A stretch of DNA of 64,000 bases. Origin: Paragonimus skrjabini miyazakii (Eukaryota; Platyhelminthes; Trematoda; Plagiorchiida; Troglotrematidae). Location of the stretch: assembly GCA_014338405.1 (NCBI GenBank), contig JTDE01000319.1, positions 4,674 to 68,673 on the forward strand, read 5' to 3'. A program made the position numbers and the translations under genes. Below are positions 60,802-64,000 of the stretch, in pieces (the first letter of the stretch is position 1; each line of letters opens with the position of its first letter). The notes beneath the pieces were generated by a model. It did no database searches, was not told where the DNA came from, and was given only the letters and a program-made list of their open reading frames with translations.

Positions 60802-60960
60802 TAACAGTCCTTGTTTTGTGTAAACCCAATTGTTGATTGTTTCTATTGTTGTTGCTATCCGCATGTCCTATATAGTCCAACGTTTTACGTTCGTGACTGA
60901 AGAGAGTAAACGAAATGTTAACATCTGGCGACGTATGTCTTCTATCGTTACTAGTGAATT
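60781..60960 (+). repeat. PLE terminal repeat (pLTR), right copy
   Basis: Begins GTTTGTCTGCCCTGG, which also encodes the last residues of the endonuclease, and ends CTAGTGAATT. It is homologous to 52194-52367 in direct and 59898-60077 in inverted orientation. Confidence 0.85.
60886..60935 (+). ncRNA. Type I hammerhead ribozyme in PLE repeat, right copy
   Basis: CTGAAGA (60897-60903), one-pair stem II (60904/60911), GAA, stem III ATG/CAT around TTAA, cleavage-site C at 60925. Stem I is as in the 52.3 kb copy with one G-G mismatch at the second pair. In PLEs such ribozymes lie in the terminal repeats and can cut the element RNA; activity here is untested. Confidence 0.68.
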
Positions 60961-63900
60961 GGACCAAGGGAACTCAGTGTTTTAAACAAAATGAATTATC
61001 CGAAAAATGGCATTTTTCATTTTCTCAGTTACTGGATGCAGTGTGCATTGGTAAGAGAACGAATAGTAAAGCTTATCACGTTTGTAAAGACACACTCGTC
61101 GGCCTTGTTTGACTATGGTCATTAGAACAAGCTAACCTTGACCAGGACGTCACTCACCTTGAAGTTGTTCAGGTGTTCATGTGCATACATACTTCTTGTC
61201 CCCGGACAGACACGATACCGTAAAAACTCTATGAATAATTTACGTTTTTCGTTCAGGCGGTCATTTGGTTACCTCAGACGTATGCGTACATCGTGTGGCT
61301 TTTTTATTTTCTACGTTTCATTTTGAGTTATCGATCGATGTGTTTAGTCTGATTTATTTTTATAACCGCTCAGTTGTGTCTTGCTGAGATGTGAGAGAGG
61401 GAGAAACACGATTGTAGACAAGACCGATATGCTCAATTCACCGCTAGTCAAGACTGGGGGATTTTTGGGTATGTCAGTGTATATAATACTGGAGTATAGC
61501 TATCAAAAACCAAGAGCGCCACAAGGTATTTCATACTAGATTATACTAATCCGGTAGGACTCGCCTCAACGTAGTTTGAACCGGAAATTATAAGTGCTAC
61601 CTTACGAATATTTGAATCACCAGGCGATGGGTAGTATGTCTCAAAACAAGGCAATCTGCATGGTAACCTTATGTTATGTATTTAATCGCTATGACTAATG
61701 ACTCGCAGTAATACAGGCTGGGAAATTGTTCTGGTAATTTTTACTTGATGAATTTAAACAAAAGTGTAACCAGTAGAAGTCTAACTATTTCGGAATCAAC
61801 ATCATATATTCATCATGTCTTATCATTTTGCTTTCCGACACCGTACGGCTGACAGTATACGGCGACTACACTGACAAAATGTGGACAGATCAGTTCAGTG
61901 ACACCGCGTATTTATGTATGTGCTTACACTATCAAAATAACCTATTATTGCTGCGAAACAGTGATACAGACGACTAGTTATCTTTTCTGACAAGAGACTT
62001 AAAACGCTGTCCCTATCTGGGTATTGGATAAAAGTTTGTTAACAGCATGTTAATAACCGTTTCTTCTTCATTCAAAACCACTATCAGCTTTTCATACTCC
62101 CAGTTTGATTCACAGTATACATATCACACAGTACATTGTAGAAGGTTACATAGCTGCTCTAGTTGAGCTACGTTAGCGCTCAGTTATTCTTACTGGTAAG
62201 AAAAGACTATGCCCAACAAACTCATCATATCTCGCATATAATCGACCATAGTTTGTATGTCGCAATAGGTGGTTTAGGGTTGTTAACAAATTTGAAAGTC
62301 AGCTTTTGATGAAAACGGTTCTTTTCTAAATCGTTGCTTTAAACACAGTCATGCATATTTACATTTGTAAGTGTTTAGTTATTACCAACCAGCTACTGAC
62401 AGTTACATTGAATGTCCGCCCAGGAAAAGTCGAAATGTTTGGTCGCATTTACCATCTTGTGTTCCTGGGAATACCCGAGCTGTTTAGTAAACTTGACTAA
62501 CTAGGGAGTATTCACATGTATTGTGTTTCTTTAATAAGCCTGTTGCTCTTTTCTTTTTGGGAGACTGGATTTTTTTTAAAAACGGTTCGTTTATTGTCAT
62601 CAACATAACAGTTACAGTTGTTTACTTAACTTATACTCACTTATCCTTAAAAGATTGCAACGCTCATCTAGTTTTGTAGTGTGTATTGTGGAAGGGATTC
62701 ACAACTAAAACCGTGATATTGATGAAGTGGGTAACATTTGTCAAGCCTTCCAATTTTCCCACTTTCAAAAATTCAATTTCACGGGATCAATTTATTGTGT
62801 ACAGTTTGTCCGGCTACCCAACATAACGTGAAGACAGATATGATGAAACAGAAACAAGTTGTTTATTTTTGTAGGTCACGTGTGTCAAACAGTCACCTTT
62901 ACCTAGTTAACTTGTAACAACTCAGAGTTTGAGGGAGAAACCCGGTGTTTTCGATTACATGTCACTCAGATGGTTCCATTCATTTTGCTTATGTGACTTT
63001 GGACAAGACCATCTCAATTGTCTGCTGCGTTTGTTTAGTCGGGTGGGTGATGAAGATTGCGTAACAGCAGTCGGATACCAAACCTTCATTTGGAATACCT
63101 ATCCAAACACGGACATAAAACGATTCATGCTGGTTCGGTCAAAATGCAATCTAATGGCACTTTAAATAGTTTATAACAAAATATGCTAATGAATCATTGA
63201 CTACTCAGTTGCTTACTTTTTTGATATGCACTGACTTGACTTGAATGATCGATTTGAAAATGGTTGAGTTAAGGTTGATTTACCAAATTCTTTAAGTTAT
63301 CTATAAGCCCTCATTAATCAATAATGCATTCATACTTTCCTCTTTCTTGAGCGATTCCTGCACAGTGTGCACCTTCCATTGTTTGCCACTACAAGGTGAT
63401 TTTCTAATGTTGGCTTCAACTTGGCCACGTAATATATACTGAAGTTGGCTTAAAATACTAGACAAAAATAGCATAATAACATTTGTTGCTGCAAGTAATT
63501 GCAATGAAGGGAGCATCGTGAGCTTTCGTCATCGTCGACCGTCGGACAAACCGCGAAGTATGGTGTTCACTTCCCATGAGGACCAAACCGTCGTATGCCG
63601 CTGCTCCATCTACATACTGCACAGAAACACCTTATGGGGGAAATCCACCGTAAACAGACGTTTTCACACATAGGCGTTAGCTATTGCGAGGGATTGGACA
63701 ACCTTGACTTCTTGTTGGTTCTCTTCCGCTTTCTGGTAAGTACGGAGAAGGATGTATCCGCATTAAGCGATCACGTTGGAGGTCGACAGGCGACATCGCG
63801 GTTGTGTGTGCGCGAACAAATAAGCCTTCGTCGGAAGCAACGAATGCATCGTGAAAGCGCTTATCAACAACAGAAATGGTGGGTGTATAATCAGTGAAAA

Positions 63901-64000
63901 TGTTGTCCTCCATGCCCAAGCTGTATTCGCCGGAGTGTTTATAGGTCTGCATCATAATAAACGGTTTTTCTTTTCACTTTGTGGTTTGGTGTTTTTCTGT
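60961..64000. other. Mostly unassigned sequence
   Basis: No gene named. 63480-63960 is GC-richer with long overlapping frames on both strands: 100 codons (+, 63595-63897) and 92 codons (-, 63677-63955). The plus strand has a consensus 5' splice donor CTG/GTAAGT at 63733-63741, and AATAAA occurs at 63956-63961. A host exon here is possible, but strand and identity are open. Confidence 0.35.

Larger units (their letters stand above)
59898..60960 (+). mobile_element. Penelope-like element (lineage 2) with inverted terminal repeats
   Basis: A 230-codon endonuclease frame on the plus strand is bounded by two 180-bp repeats in opposite orientation: 59898-60077 (minus) and 60781-60960 (plus). The right repeat overlaps the last codons of the frame. 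The reverse transcriptase is missing because the left inverted repeat joins the element in the RT-endonuclease linker. PLEs are known for pseudo-LTRs in direct or inverted arrangement. A transcript across this copy could fold into a hairpin with 180-bp arms and would carry one ribozyme in sense and one in antisense. No clear target-site duplication was seen. Confidence 0.85.

Noticed and set aside
1..64000. CRISPR arrays, operons, rRNA genes
   Set aside because: No regularly spaced repeats, no ribosome-binding-site-led gene runs and no rRNA-like segments were seen.

Overview
The window looks like repeat-rich nuclear DNA from a flatworm, most likely a digenean trematode. It is AT-rich, has no bacterial-style gene packing, contains two N gaps typical of a draft assembly, and shows no host gene I can name. 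What can be identified is almost entirely mobile DNA: an APE-type LINE with a C-terminal zinc finger, the 3' end of a second RTE-like LINE, two lineages of Penelope-like elements (PLEs) with GIY-YIG endonuclease, a Ty3/gypsy gag-protease remnant of the type common in trematodes, a mariner deletion derivative, and tRNA-derived SINE-like repeats. The trematode call rests on family resemblance recalled from memory and was not searched.

Layout. 1-17.3 kb is mostly unassigned, with a tRNA-like repeat at 2.6 kb (- strand), a dispersed repeat at 3.8 and 8.9 kb, and a SINE-like unit with a hammerhead-like core at 9.1 kb. 17.3-22.2 kb holds a truncated LINE 3' end followed by a nearly full-length, decayed LINE of the same family. 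25.8-26.2 kb is a gap. 26.7-27.3 kb is a repeat with inverted arms of about 105 bp. 31.1-32.1 kb is the gypsy gag-protease relic, followed by an unassigned open frame. 35.7 kb has a third SINE fragment, 37.4-37.8 kb the mariner relic, and 39.7-40.6 kb the first PLE relic. 49.9 kb has a 100-N gap, 51.8-51.9 kb an odd T-depleted block, and 52.2-52.4 kb a solo PLE terminal repeat. 54.4-54.6 kb carries the best SINE-plus-hammerhead copy (- strand), 58.1-58.6 kb the RTE 3' end with an (ATG)n tail, and 59.9-61.0 kb a PLE copy with an open 230-codon endonuclease frame between two inverted 180-bp terminal repeats.

The most interesting signal is catalytic RNA. All three copies of the PLE terminal repeat (52.3, 59.9 and 60.9 kb) fold by hand into the same type I hammerhead ribozyme: CTGAAGA core, GAA, a short stem III, a cleavage-site C, and a stem I of about 10 pairs with one bulge. 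Separately, a tRNA-derived SINE family carries a second, unrelated hammerhead-like core with a perfect 5-bp stem II in its best copy. These resemble known hammerheads of PLEs and of the schistosome Sm-alpha SINE, but their families and activity here are unchecked. All coding remnants except the 230-codon PLE frame are broken by stops, shifts or deletions.
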